Program-made: the position numbers and the translations under genes
Notes under the pieces: generated by a model
Told to the model about the DNA's origin: nothing
What the model saw: the letters and a program-made list of their open reading frames with translations, nothing else
Databases searched by the model: none
Assembly (NCBI GenBank): GCA_013399875.1
Contig: VXAZ01000953.1
Span: 3,223,890 to 3,287,889 of the forward strand
Length of the DNA: 64,000 nucleotides
Reading direction: 5' to 3'
Origin: Gymnorhina tibicen
Taxonomy: Eukaryota; Chordata; Aves; Passeriformes; Artamidae
In this document: piece by piece, positions 54,901 to 62,345 of the stretch
Layout: the number at the start of each line of letters is the position of its first letter
Numbering within the stretch: the stretch's first letter is position 1

Positions 54901-57900
54901 GGCTGAGGGGAAAAGCTGAGCTCATTGCATCCCAACCAGACAACATCAGGCAGGAAACAGATGTGGAAGAAACCACAGAGGGGTACAGCAACAGCAGAAT
55001 TAACTCTCCAGCAAATAGGGGAATCTCAGACACACAGAGCTGACCTGCATCATTAAGAACAAGGCATCAAGTCTGAGACTTGGCTTTATGCAGTCCTGGT
55101 AGCACCTCCTAGCCCAACATCTAGACACCAACATACCAAAAAACCAAAGGAAACAATTCAGCCTTTTTCCAAATCCTACCTGGCTCCAAGCATGTGAAGC
55201 AAAGGTAGGTGTGGATCAGTAGCGGTTCCTATGCAAAAGACTGGATTATCTTTTACCATCACAATCCAATTTTTGTAGATGCTGTGTGCATTTCCATTTT
55301 TAAAAGTGGAAGTTGTACCTGGCTGTATACCTGAAATCCCAGTTTGAATCTCGCACAGTTAGAAGCACTGGGAATATTAAACTCCATTTTGATTTAGTTC
55401 CTCTCGCTTTAACAGCTTTGACTCTTAAAACAGCCTCCTCTTAAAACACTTCTGTGATATAACCAGAAGCAAGACTGTTCTTTGTGACTGTTTTCTTAAG
55501 CAGTTCAGGGTGTCCTGCCCCAGCTAAAGATGGTGCACAAACTTGTGTCTTGTCTCCTCTGCTGGCCCATCCGTCACCAGAAAATTATACTGTTGTTATT
55601 ACAAGAACTGTGCAGCTCCCGTTGACTTCAGCAGAGGCACAATACATTTTTCTCCTCTAGGAAACCAAGCTGGTTATCAAGAGGCCAAAACATGACTCTA
55701 ATGTTAATCCTTCAGGACTATTATCTGTTAGCCCCATTGCACTTGTACATTGCAATAAAGTTTGGCACAGTGAAATGTTTTAGTAGAGGGCATTAGTACT
55801 CACTTCCTTCTGCATGGATGCCTATCCACGTCCAAAGTCTGGGCACGGACACTGCTTTCTAGTGAAACTTTTATATTCCTAAAGATCACTTGCCTTCAAG
55901 TGTGGATTCAGTGCTGGGAGCGACACAGGAGGGACTATGCAAAATTAGACAACTTTTACTCATTGGTATTGCCAGCCATCATTCTCTTATATCTGATGTG
56001 AGCTTGTCCTCATACATGCTGCAGTTTAAGCCATTGTTTGATAATTTTAGTGAGGAGGAAGAGAAGTTTCTTTTTCCCCAAGTTTCTAGCCCTCTTACCA
56101 AAGAGAGACTTGAAAACATAACTCAGATGCCCACTGAAGTTTCAGAAAACAGAAAGTGGATAAAGAACCCAAAACACTGATTTTATGTCGTGGTTTTTGT
56201 GGCCTGAGTCATGATTTTAAATGCTTGTGTGCACTGACAGCAGTCTGCCCCCATAAGGAGTGTGACCAGTGTCTGTGTAGAGATTGCCAGCAGGAAAAGG
56301 CCAAGTAGGGTCAAATGCAGTACTGACAGGAACTGACTTGAAACACAGTAAATTCAACACATCTGAGTTTCTAACCAGCCACGAGACAGCCACACCTGTC
56401 CACCACCACTGACCTGTGTCAGATCTGAAGAATCAACTTTGGGCTAAAGGCTTTGTATCACATTTTTGGCTCCTAAGCTACTTCAGTGTACCTGCTGAAA
56501 ACTTCCTATTTGATCATTTTTAAATACTTTGTAGTTCTGCTGCAGCTTTTATTGTATTATCATAAAGTTCTTTCTAACAGAGGCTTAGGTACATGTATCC
56601 GGTAAGGGAGACAGCGGGATCTTCGGCTGTCTCTGAAGCGAACCATAGCAAGTTATTAAAGAGTTAAATGAGAGGAGAGGAAATGGTGATACCTTTAGCA
56701 GAATATAATTCTCTGCACTGGAATTTGGCAACAACACAGGGACTAAGGTCCTTACGGAAAGCACAAGCTGCTCGTCAACAACCACAAGCATGCAGGGACT
56801 CAAGTCGTGCCTCTCCTCCACAAAGCATCGCACAAGTAGTGCAGCACCCCCTAACTGTAAAGGTCATGTACTAACCCAGAGGGGAAAATTCCAAACGGAA
56901 TTGTCTACACCAGCCTTGGCCATCCCCCGTGCTCCCCTGGCCAGCACCAGCAAAGCAGGTCTCTGCCTCTCCTTGCCTGTGCAGGACCAGTCACACACAA
57001 CGGCACGGCAGGATGGCATAAAGCAAACCTGAGCACGGAAAGCACAACCAATATGACTCATGTCCTGCCGGGCCCACGGCATCTTCTTTTCCAGTTAACC
57101 CTTCTGGGTGCATTTTAAAACCTGCTTTCAAAAAGGTCCACAACAAAATGCTTGCTGGACAGCAGCCAAAGTGCTCTCCTGCTCCTCATCACTCCCAGAT
57201 AGCCACCATGAACGGTCTTAACAACTTCATTGCTTCCTAGGGAGCAACTTGAGCCTGCATCCCACCAGTTAAACACAAGTACTTAGTAAAGAAGAGAGAA
57301 AGCTACAGCTTTATGTCCCTACAAAACTTGCTGCTTACAGGAGCACTGAGTTGTCATCGGAAATTATTCTTAGCAGGACAATTCAACTCTCGCCAAATCA
57401 ACCATCTCTCATACCCTAAATGCTCTTCTAATTTGGTATAGTTACAGGTTGCAAGTTTGTGATGTCCTGGTGCCATCTGAACCCTCATTTTTTCCCAAGA
57501 CATCACTTCAGCATTTTTGGTCATTCCTATTCATCCTGAGAGTCCTACTACCAACAAAATAAATATCTCTAATACTTTAATTTCTTTTCCCCCCGTCCTG
57601 ATGAATGGAACTGTACCAATCTAGCTTACACTCTTACCAATAAACCTATAACAACTGAGTCTTTCATTTCTGGATCCCACAGCACTGGGGCAATGGGATG
57701 TGCTACTGAGCAAACAGCAGTACTGCATAAAGGAAAGGAACTTCCTATTCTCCCCCACTGCTCCTCAGCATGGAGAGATAAGTAGGTTGGAACTGTGAAC
57801 CATGCCACAAATGAGATTTGAGAAAATGTCCTTCCTTGTTCTCAAAAAACTCTTTAAAAAAGAAGTCTATGGGATTTTACGTAATAGATGTTATTCTTCT

Positions 57901-59475
57901 GGCCTAATTTCAACTGCAGTAACTATGTTTTTGCCTTTAAAATTCCCCTTGCTGCTTCAAGTGAATATACTGCCTGTGCCTGCCTTCCCTACGTTGTTTT
58001 CCAGTGCTCCTGTAAACAGCTGTAAATAGTTCCTCCACCACAGAGGTTCATGGTAGTACTGAATGGAATTTATCTATCTGCACCTCACACTGGCAAAGGG
58101 ACATCAGCTCATTAAGTCTGTTATTTTTTTGCCATTTCAATTCAGTTGCTGTTAAGAGCTACATAAGTGAAAAGATACAGGACCCGCTACAGACAACCCA
58201 CAACACAACTGAATGGCTGGTTTTCCCCCGCAACTAAGTGCATATATATAACATTTTACCCCAGTGATACATTTACTGTCCTCTTCACTGTGCAATGGAA
58301 AGTACTCCTGTTATTTAGTCCATCCCGCTGCCAGTGCGGTTCCACACTGCACTTCATCAGCCATGCTCATCAGCAAATGAAAGACCTGATTGTACAGCTC
58401 TCCCTGTACAAAGATGACATTGCTGCTAGAAGTCTTTTTTTTTTTTTTTTGCTTGAAATAACCTGACATCGGTAAAATTGGTTAATTCAAATCGGAACAT
58501 AATGCTAAACCTGGATCATAATGCTAACATCAAGGATGGTAACAGGTATGAATTTATTTTTTCCTCTTGCTAAACTGCAGGTCTTTCTGCTGGCCAAACT
58601 CACAATTGCTTCTCTTGTCATCCAGCCCACTTCAAGAAAAACCGTTCTGCTCCTTCCCTCATCAAGGACTGACCATTTCAAACTCAGGACCCTCTGATTT
58701 TGTTGGAGATACGTCTTGTCTGAGCTACTGTGTTCTCATTCAATACCTGGGAGCATGAAGGTCAAGGGGAGAAGGAGTGAAAGACAACAGGCAGGGTGGT
58801 GAACATGTTAGCTCAGATGCCTCCTACACCACACACCGTACCCTACCCCATAACCCAGTCTCTGTCCTGTCTCCATCCAGCAGTCCAAGGACAACATGGA
58901 AACTGTACTGGAGTCCAGTTCCTCCCTACAGTCCTGCAAAATTCTAGTCTCATGGACCTAAGGTGGATTTTGAAATCCTGGAGGAGGCAACACTGAGCAC
59001 AGTTCAGATTTCCAAACCTGACTCCCTAAAAGCCTGCTACTCCCTACCACAGCCAGGCAGATGGCAGAGGGCATCACAACCGATGTCGGGCTGTCTTTGC
59101 ACACACTCAGGCAGCCCGAGAACCCCAGCCCAGTCCTTTGCACACACACAGCACTACTCATGCAAGGGTCATGCAGATGCATCACCAAAGCAATCTTCCG
59201 ATCGTTCATTCATTGTGAGTAATGGGGCAGTGACTCCACTTCCCAGGAATAAACCAGCTCCAGGTTGTCTAACCCGTAGCTTTTGGAAAGGTCTGGTTTG
59301 CAGTCCTACCAGTAAGAACAGGGGGACACGCGCTTGGCTTCTCTGCAACCAGAGTGAGAATAAAGAAGCATTTACCATCCTGCCCAGAGCTCTCGAGATA
59401 CTCCGTCAGGTCGCAGCCGAACGCGCTCGCGGCTCCCTTCCTCTTGAGTTTCTGTTTGGCTCCCTTGTTCTTCAT
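4510..59475 (-). CDS. ARHGAP31: Rho GTPase-activating protein 31 (CdGAP), complete gene, 12 coding exons
   Basis: The coding segments in transcript order are 59475-59376, 23833-23731, 23230-23086, 18504-18422, 17808-17701, 16005-15860, 14546-14348, 12570-12446, 10040-9981, 9136-8516, 8180-7870 and 6969-4510. They sum to 4461 nt (1486 codons plus TAG). Every intron begins GT and ends AG, and every junction phase is consistent. The family enzyme stimulates GTP hydrolysis on Cdc42 and Rac1 at focal adhesions and the leading edge, and it binds intersectin and PI(3,4,5)P3. Seen here: a polybasic N-terminus, a RhoGAP domain at about residues 20-216 with arginine finger Arg56, Lys96, Arg100 and Asn169, a basic SKSK-type stretch at 300-324, and a long, probably disordered, serine/proline-rich tail whose last 36 residues match human as I recall it. 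Identity is very secure. The UTR ends are not defined. Confidence 0.97.
6970..8515 (-). other. ARHGAP31: Introns 11 (6970-7869) and 10 (8181-8515)
   Basis: These are short introns of 900 and 335 bp flanking exon 11. I see no repeat or other feature in them beyond splice signals. Confidence 0.9.
7870..8180 (-). CDS. ARHGAP31: ARHGAP31 coding exon 11 (divergent linker)
   Basis: The exon is 311 nt and encodes the end of codon 564 to residue 667. The acceptor is ATCCAG and the donor GTAAGG, in phase 0. The sequence is low in hydrophobics and rich in Ser, Thr, Glu and Gln (for example [18 protein letters not shown]). I see little similarity to the human segment beyond position and composition. 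The exon is accepted because its phases fit exons 10 and 12 exactly and both splice sites are good. Confidence 0.88.
8516..9136 (-). CDS. ARHGAP31: ARHGAP31 coding exon 10 (serine-rich middle region)
   Basis: This 621-nt exon encodes residues 357-563. It has acceptor TCTCTAG and donor GTAAAT, both phase 1. It contains conserved blocks [16 protein letters not shown] and the well-conserved [20 protein letters not shown] with NSTPCR, followed by a divergent acidic/serine-rich stretch (SLSSLEEL and beyond). It is probably disordered, with phosphorylation and docking sites; no folded domain is recognisable. Confidence 0.95.
9722..9917 (+). mobile_element. CR1 LINE fragment, 3' end (intron 9)
   Basis: This is the typical avian CR1 3' end. 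It contains the cores CAGGCTGTCCAGAGAAGCTG, GTTCAAGGCCAGGTTGGATG, GAGCAACCTGGTCTAGTGG and GGTTGGAACTAG, then the tail ATTCTGTGATTCTGTGAT. It is 5'-truncated, as is usual for CR1, and non-autonomous. It sits antisense to ARHGAP31, about 64 nt beyond the donor site of exon 9. Confidence 0.95.
9981..10040 (-). CDS. ARHGAP31: ARHGAP31 coding exon 9 (60-nt symmetric exon)
   Basis: This short exon encodes residues 337-356 ([20 protein letters not shown]). The acceptor is CCACAG and the donor GTGAGA. Both edges are phase 1 and the length is divisible by three, so skipping it would keep the frame. Compared with human as I recall it, one residue (a valine before EKAT) is absent at the exon 8/9 boundary. 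Confidence 0.95.
12446..12570 (-). CDS. ARHGAP31: ARHGAP31 coding exon 8 (basic, intersectin-binding region)
   Basis: The exon is 125 nt, with acceptor TTCCAG and donor GTAAGA, and encodes residues 295-336. The stretch [15 protein letters not shown] followed by SKSKLSRNG is rich in lysine and arginine. In the mammalian protein this basic region, including the SKSK motif, is the docking site for an intersectin SH3 domain, which inhibits GAP activity. The near-complete conservation seen here predicts that the same interaction exists in this species (inference). Confidence 0.96.
14348..14546 (-). CDS. ARHGAP31: ARHGAP31 coding exon 7 (post-GAP linker)
   Basis: This 199-nt exon encodes residues 229-294 plus two bases. 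It has acceptor TTTTCAG and donor GTGAGT. It contains the conserved blocks [14 protein letters not shown] and [17 protein letters not shown], followed by LFHTVVDLP. These are strongly conserved with mammalian CdGAP although they lie outside the catalytic domain, which suggests a regulatory or binding role that I cannot name. A second AG lies two bases inside the exon; the first is used because it preserves frame. Confidence 0.96.
14547..17700 (-). other. ARHGAP31: Introns 6 (14547-15859) and 5 (16006-17700)
   Basis: Both are unique sequence. Intron 6 has the second copy of the shared 20-mer at 15171-15190. Intron 5 has a T homopolymer at about 16753-16767 and a short GCTCT repeat at about 17556-17575 lies within intron 5's 5'-proximal part. 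No genes were recognised. Confidence 0.85.
15860..16005 (-). CDS. ARHGAP31: ARHGAP31 coding exon 6 (end of RhoGAP domain)
   Basis: The exon is 146 nt and encodes residues 180-228 plus one base. The acceptor is CATGCAG. The translation runs [20 protein letters not shown] to [12 protein letters not shown] and closes the RhoGAP domain at about residue 216. The last ten residues ([10 protein letters not shown]) differ from human and look like linker. The donor is GTAGCA, a weaker match to consensus than the gene's other donors, but using it is the only choice that keeps frame with exon 7. Confidence 0.95.
17701..17808 (-). CDS. ARHGAP31: ARHGAP31 coding exon 5 (RhoGAP conserved asparagine)
   Basis: This 108-nt exon encodes the end of codon 144 to two bases of codon 180. 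It has acceptor CTGCAG and donor GTACAG. It carries the motif [12 protein letters not shown]. Its first asparagine (residue 169) is the family-conserved residue that helps position the arginine finger, and mutating the equivalent residue in mammalian CdGAP is known to kill GAP activity. It is preceded by [20 protein letters not shown], a typical helix of the fold. Confidence 0.96.
18422..18504 (-). CDS. ARHGAP31: ARHGAP31 coding exon 4 (RhoGAP domain)
   Basis: This 83-nt exon encodes residues 117-143 plus two bases of codon 144. It has acceptor CCTGCAG and donor GTAAGA. The translation is [20 protein letters not shown] followed by ELPPSHY, the helix and ELP loop expected at this position in RhoGAP domains. 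It differs from human at only a few loop positions (around residues 121-126), as I recall. It is too short to stand out as an open frame and was placed by matching the protein and splice phase. Confidence 0.95.
22737..22965. repeat. Purine-rich (GA) low-complexity tract
   Basis: About 230 bp in which the plus strand is overwhelmingly A and G, in irregular GAAA/GGGA units with no fixed period. In the transcript it is pyrimidine-rich. It starts about 120 bp past the donor of exon 3. Confidence 0.8.
23086..23230 (-). CDS. ARHGAP31: ARHGAP31 coding exon 3 (RhoGAP core)
   Basis: The exon is 145 nt, with acceptor TTTCAG and donor GTGAGA. It encodes residues 68-116 and ends in phase 0. It contains the RhoGAP block [17 protein letters not shown]. 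Lys96 and Arg100 in this block correspond to the lysine and arginine that stabilise the domain and contact the GTPase in other family members. The upstream part ([20 protein letters not shown]) is the expected connector helix. Only 500 bp of intron separates this exon from exon 2. Confidence 0.97.
23731..23833 (-). CDS. ARHGAP31: ARHGAP31 coding exon 2 (arginine finger of RhoGAP domain)
   Basis: The exon is 103 nt, with acceptor CTCGTAG and donor GTAAGG. It encodes residues 34-67 and two bases of codon 68. It carries the motif GIYRLSGV, whose arginine (residue 56) is the catalytic arginine finger of RhoGAP proteins, inserted into the GTPase active site. Apart from a conservative substitution or two, the translation matches human CdGAP as I recall it, with no gap, so human residue numbering holds through this domain. 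Confidence 0.97.
33201..33331 (+). repeat. Imperfect TA/TG dinucleotide-rich region
   Basis: An interrupted alternating tract of TATATA, TGTGTG, ATACAT and TATGTATG units over about 130 bp. It is a degenerate microsatellite. Confidence 0.8.
40236..40293 (+). repeat. Two-copy short tandem repeat (25-mer, period 33)
   Basis: A 25-mer beginning TTTGCTGCAAGTCTCACA is present at 40236-40260 and again at 40269-40293 with one mismatch. The copies are separated by eight bases. This is a recent local slippage duplication. Confidence 0.9.
46072..46159. promoter_or_regulatory. Candidate intronic enhancer: homeodomain, SOX and POU-like sites
   Basis: GGATAATTG (46072), ACATTGTTC (46082, SOX-type), TAATTA (46144-46149) and ATGCAAAC (46152-46159, octamer-like) occur within 90 bp in a locally CpG-containing part of intron 1. 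Conservation was not checked. Confidence 0.3.
48733..48760. promoter_or_regulatory. Inverted pair of perfect T-box half-sites
   Basis: TCACACCTC (48733-48741) and GAGGTGTGA (48752-48760) form a perfect 9-bp inverted repeat. Each arm contains the complete T-box half-site (AGGTGTGA and its complement). Just after it, TGCCAC (48762) and GTGGCA (48776) form a second short inverted pair. Located in intron 1. Confidence 0.45.
48981..49014 (+). repeat. (CA)n microsatellite
   Basis: CACACACACA, interrupted once by TA and once by a C run, over about 34 bp. Confidence 0.9.
49803..50002 (+). repeat. Duplicated intronic element, copy A
   Basis: About 200 bp that recurs in the same orientation 3.1 kb away at 52915-53117, at roughly 85-90% identity by eye. 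Shared cores include TTGTTGCCATAGAGGCTGGT, ATCTGGGACTCA, ATGTGATGCTCCACT and CATTATTAATAATTTCC. This copy contains a perfect octamer ATTTGCAT at 49919-49926. It resembles no repeat family I know. A neighbouring CR1 insertion starts about 430 bp downstream. Confidence 0.85.
50430..50977 (+). mobile_element. CR1 LINE fragment with reverse-transcriptase C-terminal remnant (intron 1)
   Basis: This is a longer 5'-truncated CR1 copy. It starts in the region reading GCCAGCAGGTTGAGGGAGGTG, passes through the block TTAAGGGACTGGAGCATCTC and the TTGTGGAGTC motif, and ends with AATTCTGTGATTCTGTAA. The first 220 bp still translates to a recognisable end of the CR1 ORF2 protein ([38 protein letters not shown]). 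The middle, about 50660-50810, is diverged or partly deleted compared with the usual consensus. It is not active. Confidence 0.93.
52915..53117 (+). repeat. Duplicated intronic element, copy B
   Basis: This is the second copy of the element at 49803-50002, in direct orientation. Alignment is nearly gapless for the first 130 bp or so, then has small indels, and fades after GGACATGCTTTGGCAG. The octamer seen in copy A is changed to ATTTACAT here. The copies could be an old local duplication or two members of an unrecognised interspersed repeat. Confidence 0.85.
59376..59475 (-). CDS. ARHGAP31: ARHGAP31 coding exon 1 (start codon, polybasic N-terminus)
   Basis: This exon encodes residues 1-33 plus the first base of codon 34. 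It begins [14 protein letters not shown], a lysine/arginine-rich stretch that in the mammalian protein binds PI(3,4,5)P3 and tunes GAP activity, and it leads into the first RhoGAP helix (CDLTEYLE). The start is well supported: an in-frame TGA lies nine codons upstream at 59497-59499, and this is the first ATG after it. The initiation context is weak, with C at -3 and A at +4. The exon ends GGATG, followed by the donor GTAAATG. The next coding exon is 35.5 kb away. The exon lies at the edge of a CpG-rich region, as expected for a first exon. Confidence 0.97.
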
Positions 59476-60540
59476 GAGGTTAGTCCCAAAAGAGGTTCAC
59501 CCCCCTCCTGCCTTGCCCCCCTCCCCCCGGCCTCACGCTGGGCGACAAAAATCTTGCTCTTCTCCTCAGACCACCGCCCGTGTCCCGCTCCCAGGGAGCA
59601 ACATCGGGGGTCCCGTACAGCGTCCAGCCAGAGAAGTAAACATTAATCCCCACCAGATGTTGGGCTGCTCCTGTGGCAGAAGAAGGTCAGGGCGAGAGGA
59701 GGCTCCACAGCCCGCAGCAGCAGCGATCATAGCCTGAGCCCAGAAGGGTTCTCATCAGAGGCAAGTGGGTGGCGGATGGGTGCCCGCATCAGAGCTGGCA
59801 AGCTGGGGGCAGGAGATGGCGAGGGGGACGTCTTTTCCCTCAGCGCAATCCCGGGACCCTCCACAGCCACCTTCTGGGTTTCGTCAGTCGCGCTGTCGCC
59901 ACTTCCAGCAGAAAGCGTCCCAGTCTGGCCGTCCTCCCCTTGGCTTTCGGAGGAGACTGGGAGTTCAAACGGACTAATGAAACGGGACTGGGGAAGAGTC
60001 TGCACAAGGCTCCTCTTTGGCTCCCCCCCCTTCCCCTCCTCCTGCCTTTGGACAGTTTGGAGGAATGAGAAACCAGCTTCCTGTCCTGACTCCCGCTTAC
60101 TCGCTCTCTCCTTTCCCCCGTTTTACAAATCCTAGGATTATCCAGCTCAAAAAAATGCTGAAAGGAAGTTAGCTGAGGAGGGGGGCGGAGGACGGTTTTT
60201 GGCAGTAAAGTGCGTGTGTGTGTGTGCGTGTGTGTGTGCGAGCGAGAGGCTGTGAGAAGGCGGGGAGAGGAGTTGGGGAACAGGGATGGGGACAGGGGGA
60301 GGAAGAGGGAAAATTTGCCCTGACAGCCGACAGATAACGGGCTGCCGGGGAGGAAACCTCTGCGGGGCGACGCAGCCCGTGCGCGGGCAGACGCTTCCTG
60401 CTCTGCCAGCCCGCAGCTCGCCAAAGGCCCGAGGAGGGTCCGGCGAGGAGCAGAGAGACCGGGAGCCTCTCCAGTAAATCTCTGTTCGCCGAGTCCTTCG
60501 CTGCAAGGCGCCTTCCTGCCCTCAAACATGACTCTGTCAC
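59380..60540 (-). promoter_or_regulatory. ARHGAP31: CpG-rich promoter / 5' UTR region of ARHGAP31
   Basis: CpG density jumps here compared with the rest of the window (for example around 59410-59435, 59825-59960 and 60360-60440). It covers the start codon and the kilobase upstream of it, as expected for a CpG-island promoter. A GC box (GGGGCGGAG) lies at about 60182-60190. I see no convincing TATA box on the minus strand, and the transcription start cannot be placed. CpG counting and CAGE data would settle it. Confidence 0.75.
60211..60240 (+). repeat. (TG)n microsatellite in the promoter CpG region
   Basis: A 30-bp run of TG units with three CG-type interruptions (TGCG). It is perfectly alternating pyrimidine-purine and lies inside the CpG-rich region 735 bp upstream of the start codon. 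Confidence 0.9.
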
Positions 60541-60674
60541 TTCAGGATCTGCCTTGCTGTACAGAGGTGCAGGCTGGAGCCGCTGAAGTGCAAGAAGGAG
60601 GCAGAGAGTTGGGAAACTCAAAGAGAGGGGGAAGGAGGGAAGCCTTCAGCTCCCTCCTCCCCGGCAAGCAGAAA

Positions 60675-60778
60675 CAGATGCTGTCCGGGCATCTAAGTTC
60701 ACATACTTTTGAGTCAGCTCCCGAGAAAGGCTCCCCCTGACCAACAAAGGGGTTTAGATAAGGAGCCGAAATGACTCA
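60675..60778. promoter_or_regulatory. Candidate upstream element: E-box, AP-1, SOX/TCF, GATA, AP-1
   Basis: Within about 105 bp just upstream of the CpG region lie CAGATG (60675-60680), TGAGTCA (60710-60716), AACAAAG (about 60743-60749), AGATAA (60756-60761) and TGACTCA (60772-60778). The two AP-1 sites are perfect. Individual motifs are common; the clustering next to a promoter is what makes this worth listing. Confidence 0.4.
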
Positions 60779-61446
60779 GTACAGCAAGCAGGGAAATGGG
60801 ACAGGTCTGCCTTCAGGCCCTGAGCCTTGTCTGTGTCATTGCCCCCTTCACCCCAAAAACACTTTTCTAGTCCAGTTTTCAGTACACACATATGTTGGCT
60901 CATAAGAGCAGTTCCTTGCACTTACTTCACTTTTTTTTATCCCAGAAATTCATTCTTCTTTACAGGACTGGGTAAGCCCACCAGCATACCTGAGGAGGCA
61001 AAATTAACTCTCCTAAGGCTTCACTGATCCCTCTTAGTCCATGCCAAATGTAGCTATATGGGTCTGGGTGAAACAAGTGGTTGAACAAACAAATAGAAAA
61101 CAGGAAATTGCAGCTTTACACCAAGAATCAGACCAAAGACAAGGAAAGCAGTTTTGGTTTGGAGGAAAACTGGCCAGGAAATGGGGCAAAGGACTCCCTT
61201 AACCCACCTCCCTCCACAACCCTTGGCTCTGCACTCTCATGGGGCAGAGGAACCCCTCTGCAAACTCACCACCTCACTCACTTGAGAGTAATTTTTCAGA
61301 GAAATTAAGCCTCCATATGTGATCTGACCACTGCCAAAATCAATTCAGATTCTGTCTGTTGGTATGATGACTTTTTTCTTTAGAAGTGTTGGATGTTACC
61401 CCTTCACACACAAGAAAAAACAGCGAGAGCCCTAGTGAAGGACCTC

Positions 61447-61500
61447 GCACAATTGTAACTCCAATTGTGCAGTTTATCACTGTAATTATCATAATTATCC
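61447..61500. promoter_or_regulatory. Candidate upstream element: 9-bp inverted repeat and two TAATTATC sites
   Basis: GCACAATTG (61447-61455) and CAATTGTGC (61462-61470) form a perfect inverted repeat with a 6-bp spacer. It is followed directly by two TAATTATC units about 9 bp apart (homeodomain core TAATTA, with GATA on the reverse strand). It lies about 2 kb upstream of the start codon. Confidence 0.35.
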
Positions 61501-62330
61501 CCATTTTACAGATTGATGGCTGATGGGTTGAGGGGAAAATGATTTGCAGAAGGTGTCGTAGAGATGTCTGGCCTGTCACCTCCCTGCCTTCTGCTCCCAC
61601 TCTCAGGCTAAGGAGGAAAACTGAGCTCTCACCACCAGACTGGTGGTTGTTCTCAGAAACCCTCAGTCCTCATGAAAGACTGAGAACTTCCTTGAATTTA
61701 TTCTGGGCTTCTCGCAGCACCTTGATGTCGAGTCAGCGCACGGGATCCCTCCCCGTACCGGCGTGCCGCCAAAGCCATCGCGTGCCACGGCGCATCCTGC
61801 CTGCCTGCCAAGGGCCACACTTCAGACGGCTCGCCCAGACAACAGGGCGCTCAGACCTGGATGCCTTGCCAGGCCATCCTCCCACTGGCTGCCTTCTGTA
61901 GGAAGATAAAGCCCTGTCCTAGCCAGCCCCCTCGGGGAGGAGGCATGTCCTGCTGCACTCGCCAGCCCTTTCCCACATGGCTGAGTCCCCACACCAGACC
62001 AGTTGTGAGAGAACAGGCTCACCACAGCAAGTAACCACACCATCTTCTTTGAAGTCCTGAATTCGCTGCTGCAGACCCCTCCCTCCGTCCCTCCCTGAGC
62101 CAAACAAGATGTTTAATCTCACTGTGCCAGTCTCCTCCATTGCTCTACATCAGATGGAGGTCACATCACTTACAGGGTCTGTGTCTGCCTGTGCCTTCTC
62201 GTGGTGACCCACTACATCACGCTCCTGCCCCATCTCCATTACCCTCCCTCACCTTAGATATGGTTTCGCCACTCCTCTCTTGCAAGTTTATCCAAACAGA
62301 ATGTCTTCAAAAGAGGATGGCTTCATTTTA

Positions 62331-62345
62331 AAATAAATAAATAAA
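62331..62345 (+). repeat. (AAAT)n microsatellite
   Basis: Short AAAT tandem followed by an A run. Confidence 0.8.

Larger units (their letters stand above)
23834..59375 (-). other. ARHGAP31: Intron 1 of ARHGAP31 (35.5 kb)
   Basis: The donor is GTAAAT at 59375 and the acceptor CTCGTAG at 23834. I found no exon of another gene. Open frames inside it (for example plus 54098-54811, minus 53034-53612, minus 45842-46318) have no recognisable domain, compositional bias or splice partners, and look like chance. Contents that I can support are one CR1 fragment, dinucleotide repeats near 29470, 33200-33331 and 48981-49014, several A or T homopolymers (35098, 38526, 45050, 51739, 53762, 58436), a duplicated element of about 200 bp, and the motif clusters listed separately. 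The remainder is unique sequence in which I see nothing specific. Confidence 0.9.

Noticed and set aside
58963..59646. 227-codon plus-strand open frame near the CpG region
   Set aside because: Antisense to exon 1 and to its flank, no known domain, no splice partners. A divergent or antisense transcript is possible but unsupported.
60147..60621. Overlapping minus-strand open frames across the TG repeat
   Set aside because: Their HTHTHTHT stretch is just the microsatellite read in frame, and high GC lowers stop frequency there; likely 5' UTR or promoter.
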